From Triglochin maritima (lineage: Eukaryota > Streptophyta > Magnoliopsida > Alismatales > Juncaginaceae): DNA of 64,000 nt. The position numbers and the translations under genes were made by a program. Positions 51,453 to 64,000 of this stretch are shown piece by piece (the stretch's first letter is position 1; the number at the start of each line of letters is the position of its first letter). The notes under the pieces were generated by a model, which was not told where the DNA came from, did no database searches, and worked only from the letters and a program-made list of their open reading frames with translations. The stretch covers positions 55,326,925-55,390,924 of the forward strand of contig OY821772.1 in the NCBI GenBank assembly GCA_963682175.1. Direction: 5' to 3'.

Positions 51453-52581
51453 GAAACAAACAAATGTAGAAGCAACAGTTGAGCCACATGAAAGAAAAAT
51501 GCAGTCCAAACATCAGCTGAAGATCAGAAATTACTTTGGGAAGGTTGGCATGGGGTAACACCTTTGGTGTTTGGTGGTTTTGTCCTAGAGAACTATTAAC
51601 ATGACTCATCTATGGTGCCCAACTTTCCATGTGAATGTCTTTTGTTCTATTCAGATATTGTAATAGTTTTTTGCTCAAGAATGAAATGGTTGGATCTAAA
51701 TAGCTTCGTGTGATTCAGAGTAAAGATTGTGATTCTCCTTGTGTGATTTGTTATCAAGATATCTAGTCTGGTGTGTCATGTAGCTTTTTATCAACTCAAA
51801 CTCCATCTTTTTGGCTCAAGCTTAACATATGAATTTGTTGTTCAGGTTTAACTAATGGATTGTTTTGATTCATGCTGGTTGCTGAAAATTTGGAATGGGC
51901 GATCACGTCAATTTCTTGTTTAAACAATATGCTTTAGGGTGCCTTCAGATAATGTTTCTATTATGTTTCTAGCCGATCACATGAAATCTTGACTAGGAGT
52001 AGTTTCGTAGATGAATGTTGAACTCAATGTTCAATGTCTCAACCGTACAACTAAGTATGATCAATTGGAGCTTGTTTAGTTATGAGTTCATGAGATAATC
52101 AATGCTAGATAATAGATTGATTGGGATGTTTGAAATTTATAAATGAGAGTGCACATGATAGATTAAATAATAAAAAAGATATCTATGCATGTCCTAAACG
52201 ATTGCTACTTTATCCTGTAAAATAAATACCATTGCACTTGGATGTAGCAAACCTAAACCCATCGTATGCAGAAAATGCAAAACAAAAAAAAAACCACGAG
52301 GCCTTTCTTATAACTTATCAATCCAGAACAATGGAAACTCATGGAAAGAGGTGTAAACATGCTAAAAATGAGTTCTTACTAACTCAAAAATCAGAATCTA
52401 ACATGCCAACGGAAACTAACCAGAATTAGCTCAATTAAGCATTAGAATTTCATTGAAAAAATATTGAAAACTTCGCTTAATTAGTTTTGGGATTAAAGAA
52501 GTGGTTAAAAATACAATTAGAAACATAACTAGTCAGTCAAGTAAACAAACGGGCTAAAAAAAACTCAAAAGCACATCAGAG
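51453..52581. other. Intergenic between Aux/IAA and COA1-like genes
   Basis: Aux/IAA 3' untranslated region and COA1-like promoter. No other gene seen. Confidence 0.55.
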
Positions 52582-55500
52582 ATGTGGAGTAGAAGATTGT
52601 CGTCGTCGCTCTTCTCGAATCCCCTTCCAACCAACCTCCTCTTCCGCTCCCATCCCTCGAGGTAAACCCTAAACCCTAACCTCCACCGTCTCCTAGGGTT
52701 TGATGCCACTGCTCTGTGCAATAGTCCCTTCTCCACGTCCCCACCGGAAGCAGCGGCGGCGGGAGTCGGAGGTCCGAAGAGGTCGTTGGCCCGTAGAGCG
52801 GTGCCTATCGTGTTCCTAAGTCTCACCGGAGGCGTCGTTCTCAGCGCCGTCAACGATCTCGCCATTTTCCATGGCTGCAGCAGGTAATGATGCCTCCACT
52901 TAGGTGCATTTCATCTGATTTCGCTGAGCACTTGATATTTTGAATGCTTAGTAGTAGAGTTAATAGTAGTAGTAGCCGACTTCTCTGTCACCGAGAGCAC
53001 ATTAAGCTCAGTCTTGTCTTTCACCCTTACCCATGAGTCCAATGTCACCACGTTTAAGTACTACAACAAAGCTTTTAATCCCAAATTAGTTAGAGTAGGC
53101 TAGAAATGAACTCAAAAGAATCACGATTCAGGCACATGAATAACCTTCTTCCATGCGCTCCTATCAAACGCTAAATCCCTAAGAATATTTCAATCTTTTA
53201 GGCATCTTTTAATTGCTTCCTCCCAAGTTAATTTTGGTTTGTCTTTCCATCTTTTTTATGTCTTTATCACGGTTTAACACTTCCCTTATAATTGGTGTCT
53301 CAATTGGTCTGTTTTGTACATGTTCGAACCATCTCAACCTATTTTGTATAAACTTCTCATCTATTGGGGCAACTCCACCTCTCTCACGAATTTTCTTATT
53401 TCTAATTTGATTCATCCTCGAATGCCCACACATGCACCGCAACATCCTCATTTCAGCCACGTTCATCTTTGCACATGTTTTTTTGTAACCCAACCCTTTC
53501 ACTCCATACAATATTGCAGGTTGGTCCTATAATTTTTTTCTTTTTTCTTGAGAATGATCTTCTTGTCACATTAGATACATGATGTTTGTCGTCAATTTAT
53601 CCACTCTGACATATTCTTATGATTACCATCTTCGTCGATTTCCCTATTCTTTTCAAGTATTGACCCTAGATATCTAAAAATACCCTCTTGTCCACCACTT
53701 GACCATCTAATCTGATTTCTTCTTCATCAGTGTCGACGATGCTGAAACACCACTTCATATATTCAGTTTTAGACCTACTTAGTCTAAACCTTTTGTTTCT
53801 AAAGTGTCCATCCACCACTCTAGTTTCCTCTCAAACTATATATCTTTTGTTATCTCGTCCATCACCAAAGCAAAAAACTATGAACTTAAAGCTGATCAGA
53901 TCACCACTTTTAAGTGCTTTTTAAAAAATCAATAAGAGAATTTACAAAATTTATGTTTCACAAAGCATCTCATTATGATTACTGACTACTAATGATTCTG
54001 AGAATTTGAGATTTACAGTCAAGATTTGTAAGTTTTCACTTAGAAAAACTCAAACAGTTTACATTTGTTGTGTACTGAGTTTAATTCTTTGAGATTCCTT
54101 GATATAGTCCTGAAATCTACACTTCCTAGTTCCTACAAATTCATGTACTTAAAGTATGCTCAAATTGGTTGCTTAACATTTTAGCTGAGGAAAAATTACA
54201 AGGTTATATTAGGAGGTCAATTAAGAGTATTCTTAAAGAAAAAGAGGTCAATTAACAGTAAGTTCATATCCGTTATAAAAAATGACAAGGGAAGTAAGAT
54301 TATGCGATTCTGGATTTGGTCTTGCCTCATCTTCTTAGCACATGTTGTATGAAATTGCTCTAGGGAGTAAAATGGCAATTAGAAGGGATCATGTTTAAAA
54401 GTTGGTTAGCATATTCACATCTTTGAAGTTGCAATGGAGTTAGGAAAGTTTTGGTGGCATATTGGCTTTGTATTGCTTAAGAGTTGCCAACTCCCAGGTG
54501 AGAATAACCTGAATCCCATTCAAAACTTACCAGAATACATCTTTCAAAGAGAAATTGAATTTGGTGACCTGACGTTATAGTAAGATCGAACCAGATCATA
54601 AATCAAGCACAGGGGAATATTGTTCAATAGTCAAGTACTTGTGTTAGTCATTCGAACTAATATTTATTTGAAGGCAGACTTAGCTGACTACACTAACTAG
54701 TTGCCATCACCTTGAATGAAAATTTGATAACGACGTACTTAAGTTTAGGTGTTTGAGCTTCTATTCACCCAACATGTTATGGACTTAATATGTCAAACTA
54801 TTTTCTACTTTCTAACTTTGAATTTGGTTCTTTTGCTGGTAAATTGGAACTCGTCTAGTGCAAATACATCCTAATAACTGCATATAAAGTGGAGTTAGAA
54901 TTATGAATAGAGAAGGGAAATAAATGCATGATTTATTAATTTTGAGTTATGGTGCATTATTTATACTGCCATTAACATCCTTTATTCTTACAGTAAAGCT
55001 ATTGAGAAGGCTAGTCAAAATCAGACAGTTGTAGAGGCTCTTGGTGAACCAATTCTTAGGGGGGCTTGGTATAATGCGTCTGTAGGACTTGGTCTTCGAA
55101 GACGTACTGTTTCTTGCACATTTCCTGTTTATGGTCCACAAAGATCTGCTGTTTTCGAAGTGAAGGCTGTACGAAATGGAGGTCAGGGTCCCAGTGATTA
55201 TTTTGCTCGTATAGCTTTGTCTTCTAAGTAGTAAGTTGTGAATTTGCGATGTTTCTGATGATGGTGTCTATATCTCCTTAGTGAGGGCTCTACTTCTCCA
55301 CTTAAACTGAATCACCTTTAACAGATAAGACTTCTGTCACTTGTTTGTTAGTGCATTTTAAAGGTTCTGATATGAAAATTGAATATTAGTTAGGGAGGGG
55401 AGGATCATTCTTCCTGTATTCCATGCAACTTCCACCCTAATTTACTCTTTTAATGTAGTTTTTTTGTTGTTCAAAGACATTGTTTGTCTCAAGGTGCTAT

Positions 55501-56275
55501 GTAGGCGAGAATATAAGAAATAGTCATAACCAACATGGTTTGTATTTTGTAGTGCCCTGGTAACTGGTGTTAAGATCATCAGAAGTTTAATCGTGTTGGA
55601 GGGCTTAGTTACAATTTAATCTCTCTTTACTAACACATGCCTTACCTAGGGTGTGAATTTGCAATATACATTGCAAGATACGTGATTCAGATATACTAAG
55701 GTACTCAACTGTACGTACAGGAATCTCGTTACTGCAAATCCGCACAACCATCATATGTTAATGCTTGTTTGCCATTTGTAAATACAGATGTTGGAGTTGG
55801 GATTCTGTCCATTCACCATTTGATACGACTGCAGACTTTTGGTCTTTTAGTAATTGGATTATGTTAGTTTTCTTAATATGCCATAGGAAAAAGAGAACGG
55901 GTTTCATTCCAATATCCACCAAATTACAACTGATTGTGATATGATTTTCTTGTTCCTTATTCGTTTCATCGGTACCTCTGTAGTATCATCTTGGAATTTG
56001 GACCAATATGGTTAATCAAGCTTTCTGAAACATCATTTTAGTTTCTACCATTCCTCACAATATCATGTACGTTTTTTTGTTTTTTATTTATTGCAGATGA
56101 TAGCTGGTTTTCCTTTTTAAGACATCACGACTGGGACATTATTTCCATGGAGGCAATTATTGACGCTTCATCAAATAAAGAACAGAACCAGCCTATTCGA
56201 GTAAGCCTCGCAGGAGATCCTGCCATTCCTGGCGTTGCAGATTGCATGGATGACTCACTAACCTCGATGGAATGA
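52582..56275 (+). CDS. COA1-like mitochondrial assembly protein
   Basis: Plant member of the cytochrome oxidase assembly protein 1 (COA1) family; yeast Coa1 is an inner-membrane factor for complex IV maturation. Exons: 52582-52661, 52725-52883, 54994-55181, 56097-56275; 201 residues with matching phase. Parts: an N-terminal mitochondrial targeting sequence MWSRRLSSSLFSNPLP, one membrane segment around residues 53-70 (VPIVFLSLTGGVVLSAV), then the family core AIEKASQNQTVVEALGEPI, AWYNASVGLG, VSCTFPVYGP and FEVKAVRNGDDSWF. The first intron is only 63 bp and was chosen because the ATG frame meets a TAA in it and the acceptor GCAATAG restores phase. It contains telo-box-like AAACCCTAAACCCTAA. The plant family is poorly studied, so the role is inferred from the domain. 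Confidence 0.85.
52664..52680. promoter_or_regulatory. Telo-box-like AAACCCTA repeat
   Basis: AAACCCTAAACCCTAA just downstream of the first exon. Telo boxes near transcription starts are common in plant genes for ribosomal and mitochondrial proteins. Confidence 0.5.
53060..53840 (-). pseudogene. LINE reverse-transcriptase C-terminal fragment
   Basis: In the 2.1-kb second intron of the COA1-like gene, antisense to it. The minus strand holds broken pieces typical of the C-terminal part of plant L1-type LINE proteins: VAEMRMLRCMCGHSR, GVAPIDEKFIQNRLRWFEHV, and further on LAFDRSAWKKVIHVPES followed by a stop and a LINE-like 3' tail containing GGGATTAAAAGCTTTGTTG. Upstream, decayed SVSASSTLMKKK-type residues continue to about 53840. 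Several frameshifts and stops; 5' truncated as usual for LINEs. Confidence 0.82.
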
Positions 56276-56597
56276 GAAACGTGGAAATACTGTGTGTGAT
56301 GATGGCGAAATCTATATGTGACTCTTCATTTCATTTCACTACCAGTAAAAATAATTGGGTACAAGTCTAACGAACTTTGTTATCTTTTGCCCAGCGCACC
56401 GTCGGTGTTCTTTTTTACATTTAGTCTCTGGTTTTCGAGATGAAAGGAGTGAAATAGTTGCTTTTCATTGATTTTCTTATTACCACGCGTTCTTCTCTTT
56501 TCATTGTTCTCTATTTTTTCCCCAAGTATATAGTTTCCGGTCTTCCTTTCAATTACAAGAGGCGGAGTTTGGAAGGAGTCGACAAGGATTATTATGG
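56276..56597. other. 3' flank of COA1-like gene
   Basis: Presumed 3' untranslated region and terminator; no other feature seen. Confidence 0.5.
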
Positions 56598-56605
56598 CTT
56601 GCTTG

Positions 56606-57127
56606 TAGGGCTGTAAATGGGTTGAAATTTACCCGCAACCCGCCCCGCTTAACGCGGGTTGCGGACAAAAAATTGCTACTCGCCAACCCACCACCCGCAC
56701 AACCTGCATAATAAGCGGGGCGGGTTGCGGTTTTCTCCCAACCCGCCCCGCATAACCCGCAACCCGCATAAGTCTTACATGTTTTTGATTTTTTTGTATT
56801 TAGTTATGATTTAGTTTGTATTTAGCTTTAATTTTTTTATATATAGCTTTAAAAACATACATTGATTGATTTTTTCCTTCATTTTTGTACTTAACTTTGA
56901 TTAAAATAGATAATATTAAAGAAAATAAATTGATTTTTGTATTTAACTTTAATAAAAAAATTAAACCCGCCAAACCCGCCAACCCGCCCCGCATAGCCTA
57001 GTCCATCCTTACGCGGGATGGGTAGTGGATTTTTTTTTTGAACCCGCCCCGCCCCGCCTACCCGCTTAACTTTGGCGGGGCGGGTAGCAGTGGGGCGAAA
57101 ACCCGCCCCGCCCCGCTTACAGCCCTA
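56606..57127. mobile_element. hAT-type MITE, 522 bp
   Basis: Terminal inverted repeats TAGGGCTGTAAATGGG at the left and TAGGGCTGTAAGCGGG (reverse complement of the right end) flank an AT-rich core with CCCGCCCCGC blocks on both sides. A perfect 8-bp target duplication CTTGCTTG is at 56598-56605 and 57128-57135. This is the hAT signature. No coding capacity. Confidence 0.95.
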
Positions 57128-57135
57128 CTTGCTTG

Positions 57136-58126
57136 AATAGAATAAAAATGTTTTTCTCTTTAGGTTTGCATAAATAGTAAAAAAGAATGAGTTTTTAATT
57201 TGGATGGTATGGTAGTTTAGAGAAAAGAGAAAATAAAAAAGTTTTTTTAAAATTATTTTTATTTAAGGGCAACTTCCTAAATAACATAGGTCAACGACTC
57301 AATGGGTATGTCTTTTTTAATCTCAGTCTAGATTAAAAAAATCATGGAGGAAATTACCCCGTTTCTCTTGTTTAATGTTTCCCCACCAATTTTCCACCCA
57401 AACTTTTTTTTCTCAAAATTCCCTTTTAAGTTGCCATAAGTGAACGAGACCCATGGTTTTTCCTTGGTTGCAAATCTCAGGGAAGCCGAACAAACTGGTG
57501 TAGGCTGACAAGGTTGACATAAGGCTCCAAGTGACCATTCGACTGAGTCACCATAGCCAGCAACAAATCAATCTTCATTCGCTTGCATTCAATACCTGCT
57601 AGCTACGCATGACGCCCTGGAACCGCTGCAGCGCTGCTATATGAATGGTGGCATTGGCATATATGTAAGGTTAGTTGAAATAAGAAATGAAACATTCTAA
57701 GGGACAGAAAAGGCCCAGAGTAAACTAACCAATCAAATCCAAACAATGTACGGGCAGCTCGTACGCTACCATCATTAAAGTCTTATCTTAACGGTGTCTC
57801 CCCGTACTGGTCCATAACCATTTCTTATAATAAGAATTAGCGAGCTTCGTTGACATAAGGCTCCAACCAACTGCCCATTTCAGTCCTTACAGGGATATGA
57901 AGTACGTAAGAACCTCACACGGATGATGCATGCACTGGAAATAGAGGCGTAGGCATGGCTATTTATATCCATAATTACATTCAAGGGTAACAGGTAGCTT
58001 CAACACTACAATACAACATCTAATGGATCTTCAAACTTATGATTCCAGGATGTAATAAGATCCACACGAGCTCTGATGTGGCACTGGAAGTGACATTTTT
58101 TGGCTTCAGTGTGTGCGATGGAATGT
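57136..58126. other. Intergenic and 3' flank of ARPC1
   Basis: No supported gene. It should contain the 3' untranslated region of the minus-strand ARPC1 gene. Confidence 0.5.
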
Positions 58127-61100
58127 CTAGTGAAGAACATCCATATACTTTGCCAGATCCCATGTTACTATCTTGCCGTCCAATCCTATAACATGGTAGA
58201 TATAAAATCACAGTCGTGAATCTGATCCCAACAGGTCTCGACATTAAGAATTAAGCCAAGGTTTTCTAACCTGATGTGCTGAAACACCTGATGGTCGTTT
58301 CCCCTTCATTCCTCAAAGGAATTATGCATCTGTAATACATGACAATTCTCATCAGTTTTGCAAGTTCAAGAAAAATGATGAAATGGAAGGACTATGTTGT
58401 ATAACCAAAAATAATGAAACTACTGTGTAAGGAGACGAACGTTATGCAATTGTCATGCGCTCCACCACGAGGTTTTGATGGCTCAATTAAGTCACTGCTC
58501 ACATGCTTATGTTGGCCGTACAGCTTGCTCAATGCTCCAGATAACTGAAATATTTTCATCATCCCAACAACTTCGTAGTTACCAAAATGGAATTCAAAAA
58601 ACAAGGAAATACGTCTCTTTTGAACTCACATAAAGCCACGAAGACATAAATATCCTGCTCTTGCTCTTCGTAGTTTTTACCACTTCAAAATAAATTTAAC
58701 CATGAAAGGCACCATACAGTGACCTATATATTTGTAAAATTAGCAGGATTTAAGTTTGTACGTTGTTCACATACTTATCTATTAGTATGGGCATGGCATC
58801 ACTCTTCACATAAATGAGAAGAAACAAATTGGTAAACTGCGTGGAATATTTGGGCACCTGTGTACCATACTTCGAGCCTGATGGTGCTACTTTCCTTTCA
58901 TCAAGAAATCTAGTGAAGGTCCTGACAATAAAAAGTGCACGCATCTAAAGTTTTTTATGTGAAATTTATTGCAACGGGCATGAAAGTAACAATTTTACAC
59001 AAAGTTATAAGTTTATAATGTCGATAAAAGCTAATCTAGTGCTAACTTTCTCACAAATTCCAGGCACTATACAAATCCATAAGGGTAATTTAAATGCACA
59101 TTATGAAGAGGAGCAATCTAGTAAAAACACCAAGAAAATGATAATATTTAACATCGTAGATTTATCTGAAGGGGTACCATATTCCTCTGTCAACGGCAGC
59201 AAAAACCATAGGATCACAGTCAAATCCTACACCAATGACCATTTTCTCGGAAACAAAAAGAACCTGAAATACAAGTTAAGTTAGTACTCGTAGCTGAATA
59301 ACAATGCCAAATTGAACGCCAATTTCAGCATCTGGAGAAGGAAAAAGAGGAATCTGACCCACATCACGGAGTGGCAAGTCACGAAAAGCTACACTTTGTG
59401 CAGAAGGAGATGGACCCACGTCATCAACAAAGTAGATCATTGAATTGTGACCTGTTCAATGAAACCAAGTACTTAAATCTTAAATGATGCAGCCTTCTGA
59501 TCAGTCTACAAATGAATGGCAACAATCAAGAGAAATAAGCAAAAAAGTGCAGCTAGGATCCATGCATCATAAATCCATCAACTTGTTACCAAGCTGAGAA
59601 TAAAATATGCATCTTAATACAAAAAATGCACTATTTTTCTACATAATCTTGACACTTGCTTCTTATGCCAACTCTATAATTATATGTTTCTACTTATGAT
59701 TAATTTTATAGACATATGAAACGTACCAGATGAGGAAAAACACATTATGTAACCTTTTCAGGTAATTTACCTAAAATGACTGCTTTTCTGAATACCACAG
59801 AAAGCCAAAGCAAGACAAACAAAACATGGAGGTCATATATCGGAGTTTCTATGAAGCAGCTAATATTACAATAACCTGAGACAGTTACCTAAAATTACCA
59901 AAACATCCTCAAAATTATAGTACAATCACTTAAAATTTCCGATCATGCAAAGCAAAACTCACATCGAGGAATATCCAACCATTTAAAAACCTTTTAGTCA
60001 AGACATCAACTTGAATTTAACCATCTGAAAAGTTTATAGTTGTTAACCACTTAGATTAAATAAGAGCTTTGAATGTTCTAGGTGGATATTTGACATAAAA
60101 AAATTGCCCAACTGGGACCTCCTATTGAACATTGACTTTGTTTCCTAAAAGACGTAATTGAAAAACACATTAATTTGCATGATAATTTTTCAGTTTTTGA
60201 AGGCTTAAATATACACACCCAACAAAACAAAATTGTGCAGGAGAGAAATAGAGGAAACAGAGACGTAACCTGTGTAAGCCAACGTGTTACCACTAGGGGA
60301 CCACTTTACACCAAACGCCCAGGTAGATGACAGGTCAAGCTGCATAATTTGCTGTTCCAAATAAAGCAGATGTTATATCTCCAGTATTGTGAAATAGTGG
60401 GAGACAACATGATTGTTTTAGTAAGATAGCTGTCTTTTCTTTAATCGGTAGTAAGATAGCTGTCTGGATAAGCCCAAAAATTATAATAACAACTGAAAAT
60501 GTAGTAAACATGATTGGTTTTCAACTATGGTGGTAAGATTCAAATTTCCCCTGTTTCTCTGCAGTCCTTTGATCACAAACACAGGAAATTCCCAAAAGTC
60601 TGTAGTCTAACCACATTCTATATAAAACCTAAGATCGGAATCTTATCCAAGTAAAAAGCTCATTTCCTTGACACTAAACAATTGAATCTTCACTTCTGCT
60701 ACAATAACTGAGATGAACCCTACAACTAAATATGAAAGAAAGAAAAATACTCCCAGTTGTTAACTTAATCATGTCATACACAAAGTGAGAGTGAATAATA
60801 CACATTTAGGATAGGTCATTGGGAACCAAAGAATGAGAATTTCAACAAAACCACTAAAGAGCTCCAAAAAAGTAATCAAACCTCTCCGAATTTTGCATCA
60901 GAGGTAGGACCTGTCCCCGAATCCCTGGTTCACAATACATACATCACAAAAAAAAGTCCACGAAGATGACGGGAGCAGTATGATGGATCCAAATTCATTA
61001 AATTGACCAACCTTGTGTCCACACCCTTTATAAAAGTGGAGAAAACACGGCATTTACCATCTGTGGATGTTGTGGCCAGAAGAACCTGTAGTAGATATGA

Positions 61101-63647
61101 AAACAAATGGTCTATTTTGCAAGTGCTACATAACCAAATAACCAAGGAAAAGATACATGAATGACAAAAAAATTGTTTTGAAGAAAATAAGACACTTGAG
61201 TCAGAGAAGAGATCTAGACAAATATGAGAAATCAGAAACAATATCAACTCTTTTTTTTTTGTTTAAGGGTGGTGCGATGGGGATAAACTTAAAGGCACGA
61301 ACAACAACACTCGTGGTAAATGCCACACACCAAAGTGCTTAGAAATTAGAAATTTTACAATACTAATGCAAGCATCAAACAGTCAAACAACCACCTTCGA
61401 GCACCATTACAAAAACGAAAATTTGAATTGCATGAATAGAGCCATTGAATAATGACACCGTAAAGATAGAAATGAGATGTGTTTACATTGTTAGGGTGCC
61501 AAGCAACACTTGTAACAGAAGAATTGTGCTTCTTCCTAATAAGCTTGCTGACCCACCTACAGTGAAAAGTCATAAAATTCAAAAAATAATAATCAAATCT
61601 TAATGTAATATGTTCTATTTAGAGCAAGAGAGCATGTAGCAAGTTGGAGTGTGCTCCACAGTAGAGAGAAGAAAAGGATACTTCCCAAAAGGTGAAGATG
61701 ATTTGTAAATGGCCACAGCAATGACAAATAAAATCGTAATGAAAGAAACAACAGTCGAGCAACAAACCACCAACAACCCTCTTTAAAGAAGAAAAAGGTT
61801 TACTGTGTACAATGTATAGCAAGGAGAATGCCTCAATTTTGACGACAAATTTCATTGCGAATTTTTAAAAAAGAGAATCGTTGATAAAGATAGACTCATA
61901 TTGCCAAACACAAAATGTGTGTAACATTTTGTCATAGAGTTGGATCCACTACCTATCATCTAGTTGTTTGAGTTTTATAGAAGTAGTGGGGCAACCAAAT
62001 TTCACATAGTATCATAGTGGGCCGATCGCTACGTGGGGGGTCATTCCAACCATATTGTTCGCAAATAGACATGCAAAGAAAAACCCAGATGACGTCTCCG
62101 GGGGAGTATCGGGAAAAATGTTTTATATTGCTAAACACACAAAAAATGTGCAACACTCGAATGGAGTTGAATTCACTATCCATCACCTAAGTGTTCAGGT
62201 TATGTTAGGGCAGTGGTCCAACAAAAATTACACAAAAACTTCGGTTGAAACAGATGCAAACCTAAAACTTAATGGGATTGGATGCAAGTGGAAACGAGAA
62301 AGAGATGAAACTTTTCAAACTAACCATATATGAATAACTGACCAACTGCAGAGTGGTAGACAACTGTCAAACTACATTGAAATACCACATAAATACCAAA
62401 TGGTTGCTCATGAATATTTCATCTACCACTGCTACAATTACAAATGAAATTGACAACTGAAAAATAAAACAATGACAATGCTAACAAGCCTCCAATCACT
62501 AGAAGGAGGCTTGCCATTCATATGTTCAATGAACAAGTTCAACTAAAGAGCAAGTTGTTCTGCAAAAGCAATAATGACGAGAAATGTATGAATTTCAGTA
62601 TGTATGGTACCAGATTGAAAATTCAGGACCAAATTAGGCTGATAAAAGGCAAAAAAAGATCTTCACTTAACATGTGGTTATCACAGTTAAAAACTTATTT
62701 CGTCATTGAACAAAGAGATGGCAAATAGTCTTGAGATTTTACCACTTTACCAGTTATTCTCCTCTTCATAATAGCATATACAAACTGTTTTGGCTCCACT
62801 TCCAACTGCAAACTTGTTTTCTGGAAAATATGTGTCAGTTTAGTGAAAATTAAAGGGAACAAAGCTCATTATGTATATGATTTCTGAGAAAATATTGAGT
62901 TGGTGGTTAGCACATATAGTTTAGGGCATCTCCTATCCATCATCAATAATAAGAACTTGCTAAAACTCAAAATTAAAAAAATGGGACAAACAGTTATGGA
63001 GTAATTGTGATGGAATCTAGATCAACATTCAGACGAGTAGCAATCTAGTGGTCGGCCTCAGCAGCTAATCACTTCAGCTAAGTAGCATATTACTAAGGTG
63101 ATCCAGCAATGCAACTTTAAATAAAACTCAAAAGGTAGGAAAATATTTGCATAACGTATGTCAATCTTTACCACTAAAAGAGTAAATCTTTACTCAAATT
63201 TAGTCCCACATTATCTATATCTAGAAAAGAAAATAAGTTGGAGTCTTGGAAATGTAAAAAAGAATAAACACAACATCAATGATAGCTCACTAATCACTAT
63301 AATAGGAACAACCAAAACCTTTAGTCTTTTTAATAACAAGCAAATAAGAGCATATCGATAAAGAAATAACGCTTCACTATAAATACCTTTAGGGCTCCAT
63401 TGTACACATAGTGCAGCACGGTTTAGCCTAAGAATGACAAGTGTTGGTATCCACTCAGACATCTCTAGATTCCACACGTATCTGCGCAAAACCTTTGAGA
63501 TAAGAGGCCATTGAAATAGCTATAGTTTTGTCAGAGAAGGCATCAATATATGTAAGCAAGTCAGACTTACGAATTCCGATCATGAGAAACAGTAACAATT
63601 TTATTCGTTGTAACGCTCCAATCTATTGAAGATATAATTTGATCATG
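58127..63647 (-). CDS. ARPC1: ARP2/3 complex subunit 1 (ARPC1), 5' end missing
   Basis: WD40-repeat subunit of the ARP2/3 complex, which nucleates branched actin filaments and is activated by SCAR/WAVE in plants. Thirteen exons seen: 63647-63571, 63481-63387, 62820-62751, 61556-61487, 61085-61012, 60924-60882, 60351-60270, 59451-59363, 59263-59178, 58921-58858, 58544-58441, 58329-58271, 58185-58127; phases close to 972 nt, 323 residues. Matches include [93 protein letters not shown] and the last blade [14 protein letters not shown]. About 50 N-terminal residues (first WD repeat) are missing and must lie beyond base 64000. The final exon ends YMDVLH. The exon at 59363 uses the donor GTGGGT. 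Confidence 0.95.
61898..62237. repeat. Two diverged ~110-bp direct repeats in an ARPC1 intron
   Basis: About 61898-62009 and 62124-62237 align loosely: ATATTGCCAAACACA with ATATTGCTAAACACA, AGTTGGATCCACTACC with AGTTGAATTCACTATC, and CAACCAAATTTCACA with CAACAAAAATTACACA. They are probably remnants of one repeat family; I cannot name it. Confidence 0.6.
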
Positions 63648-64000
63648 CTGTTATAGACAGGAAAAACATCAGATTTTAAAAACAGGAAATGCATAAGTTA
63701 CATATTTAAAAGATCTAGTTGTCCCCCATTTGCCAAAGAAAATCATGGTCATAGAGTCTATGAGCAAAACCAAATCAAGTGCTTCAAGCTCTTACAGCTG
63801 GAACTAATCAACACTTTTTAAGACAATAAAGTAATAAAATGTCAGAATCCCAGCGCAATCCTAACAATTTCAACATTTCTCCAATCAAACAAATGTACCA
63901 ATGATACAGATTTCTCCCTGTTTAACACACAAACATTATCTTCCCCCTAGCTATCAGACTACGTCTTGGGTAAATTTGTCAAATTAAGAATGATATTAGA
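63648..64000 (-). other. ARPC1 intron running off the window
   Basis: No sequence encoding the expected N-terminal WD repeat is visible here, so the missing exon(s) lie further on. Confidence 0.6.

Overview
The window is nuclear DNA from a flowering plant, most probably a eudicot. The evidence is GT-AG introns of 60 bp to 2 kb, AT-rich intergenic DNA, plant-specific families (Aux/IAA, pectate lyase family 1, the TMKL1 pseudokinase) and the usual plant transposon mix (copia, gypsy, MULE, hAT, PIF/Harbinger, LINE). I cannot name the species. No bacterial operons, CRISPR arrays or organelle genes are visible.

Layout of host genes. (1) 183-4070, plus strand: a pectate lyase lacking its first exon(s). 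(2) 4930-8150, minus strand: a TMKL1-type leucine-rich-repeat pseudokinase, tail to tail with the lyase. (3) 18519-23429, minus strand: a 14-exon peroxisomal 3-ketoacyl-CoA thiolase of KAT2/PED1 type with a PTS2 signal. (4) 34079-38560: an F-box-associated pseudogene split by insertions. (5) 49102-51452, plus strand: an Aux/IAA repressor of the IAA12/IAA13 (BODENLOS) group. (6) 52582-56275, plus strand: a COA1-like mitochondrial protein. (7) 58127-63647, minus strand: the ARPC1 (ARP2/3 subunit 1) WD40 gene, whose first exon(s) lie beyond the window. I assembled exon chains by matching splice sites, reading phase and family similarity. From memory of Arabidopsis, TMKL1 and a pectate lyase are also neighbours there (At3g24660/At3g24670), and KAT2 and IAA13 lie close together (At2g33150/At2g33310), so this looks like conserved gene order opened up by transposons.

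Mobile DNA fills the gaps. 9112-11770 is a decayed PIF/Harbinger element. 13013-17316 is a gypsy-type element of two almost identical 2028-bp LTRs around only 248 bp, with a perfect 5-bp target duplication. 27045-33326 is a MULE carrying a young, nearly intact copia element (27345-32736) with unusual TA...TA LTR ends. 34994-38438 is an older copia element lacking reverse transcriptase and RNase H, inside the F-box pseudogene. 40470-42684 is a solo LTR related to the gypsy element, inside a hAT-like element. 56606-57127 is a hAT MITE with a perfect 8-bp duplication. A LINE fragment lies antisense in the COA1-like intron.

The host genes do not form a pathway. They act separately in cell-wall pectin breakdown, receptor-like signalling, peroxisomal beta-oxidation, auxin response, respiratory-complex assembly and actin nucleation. 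The most unusual structure is the gypsy LTR family: about 2 kb long, with a TATA box only about 140 bp from its start, and a dense array of the palindrome CGGTCGACCG shared by the young element and the older solo LTR.
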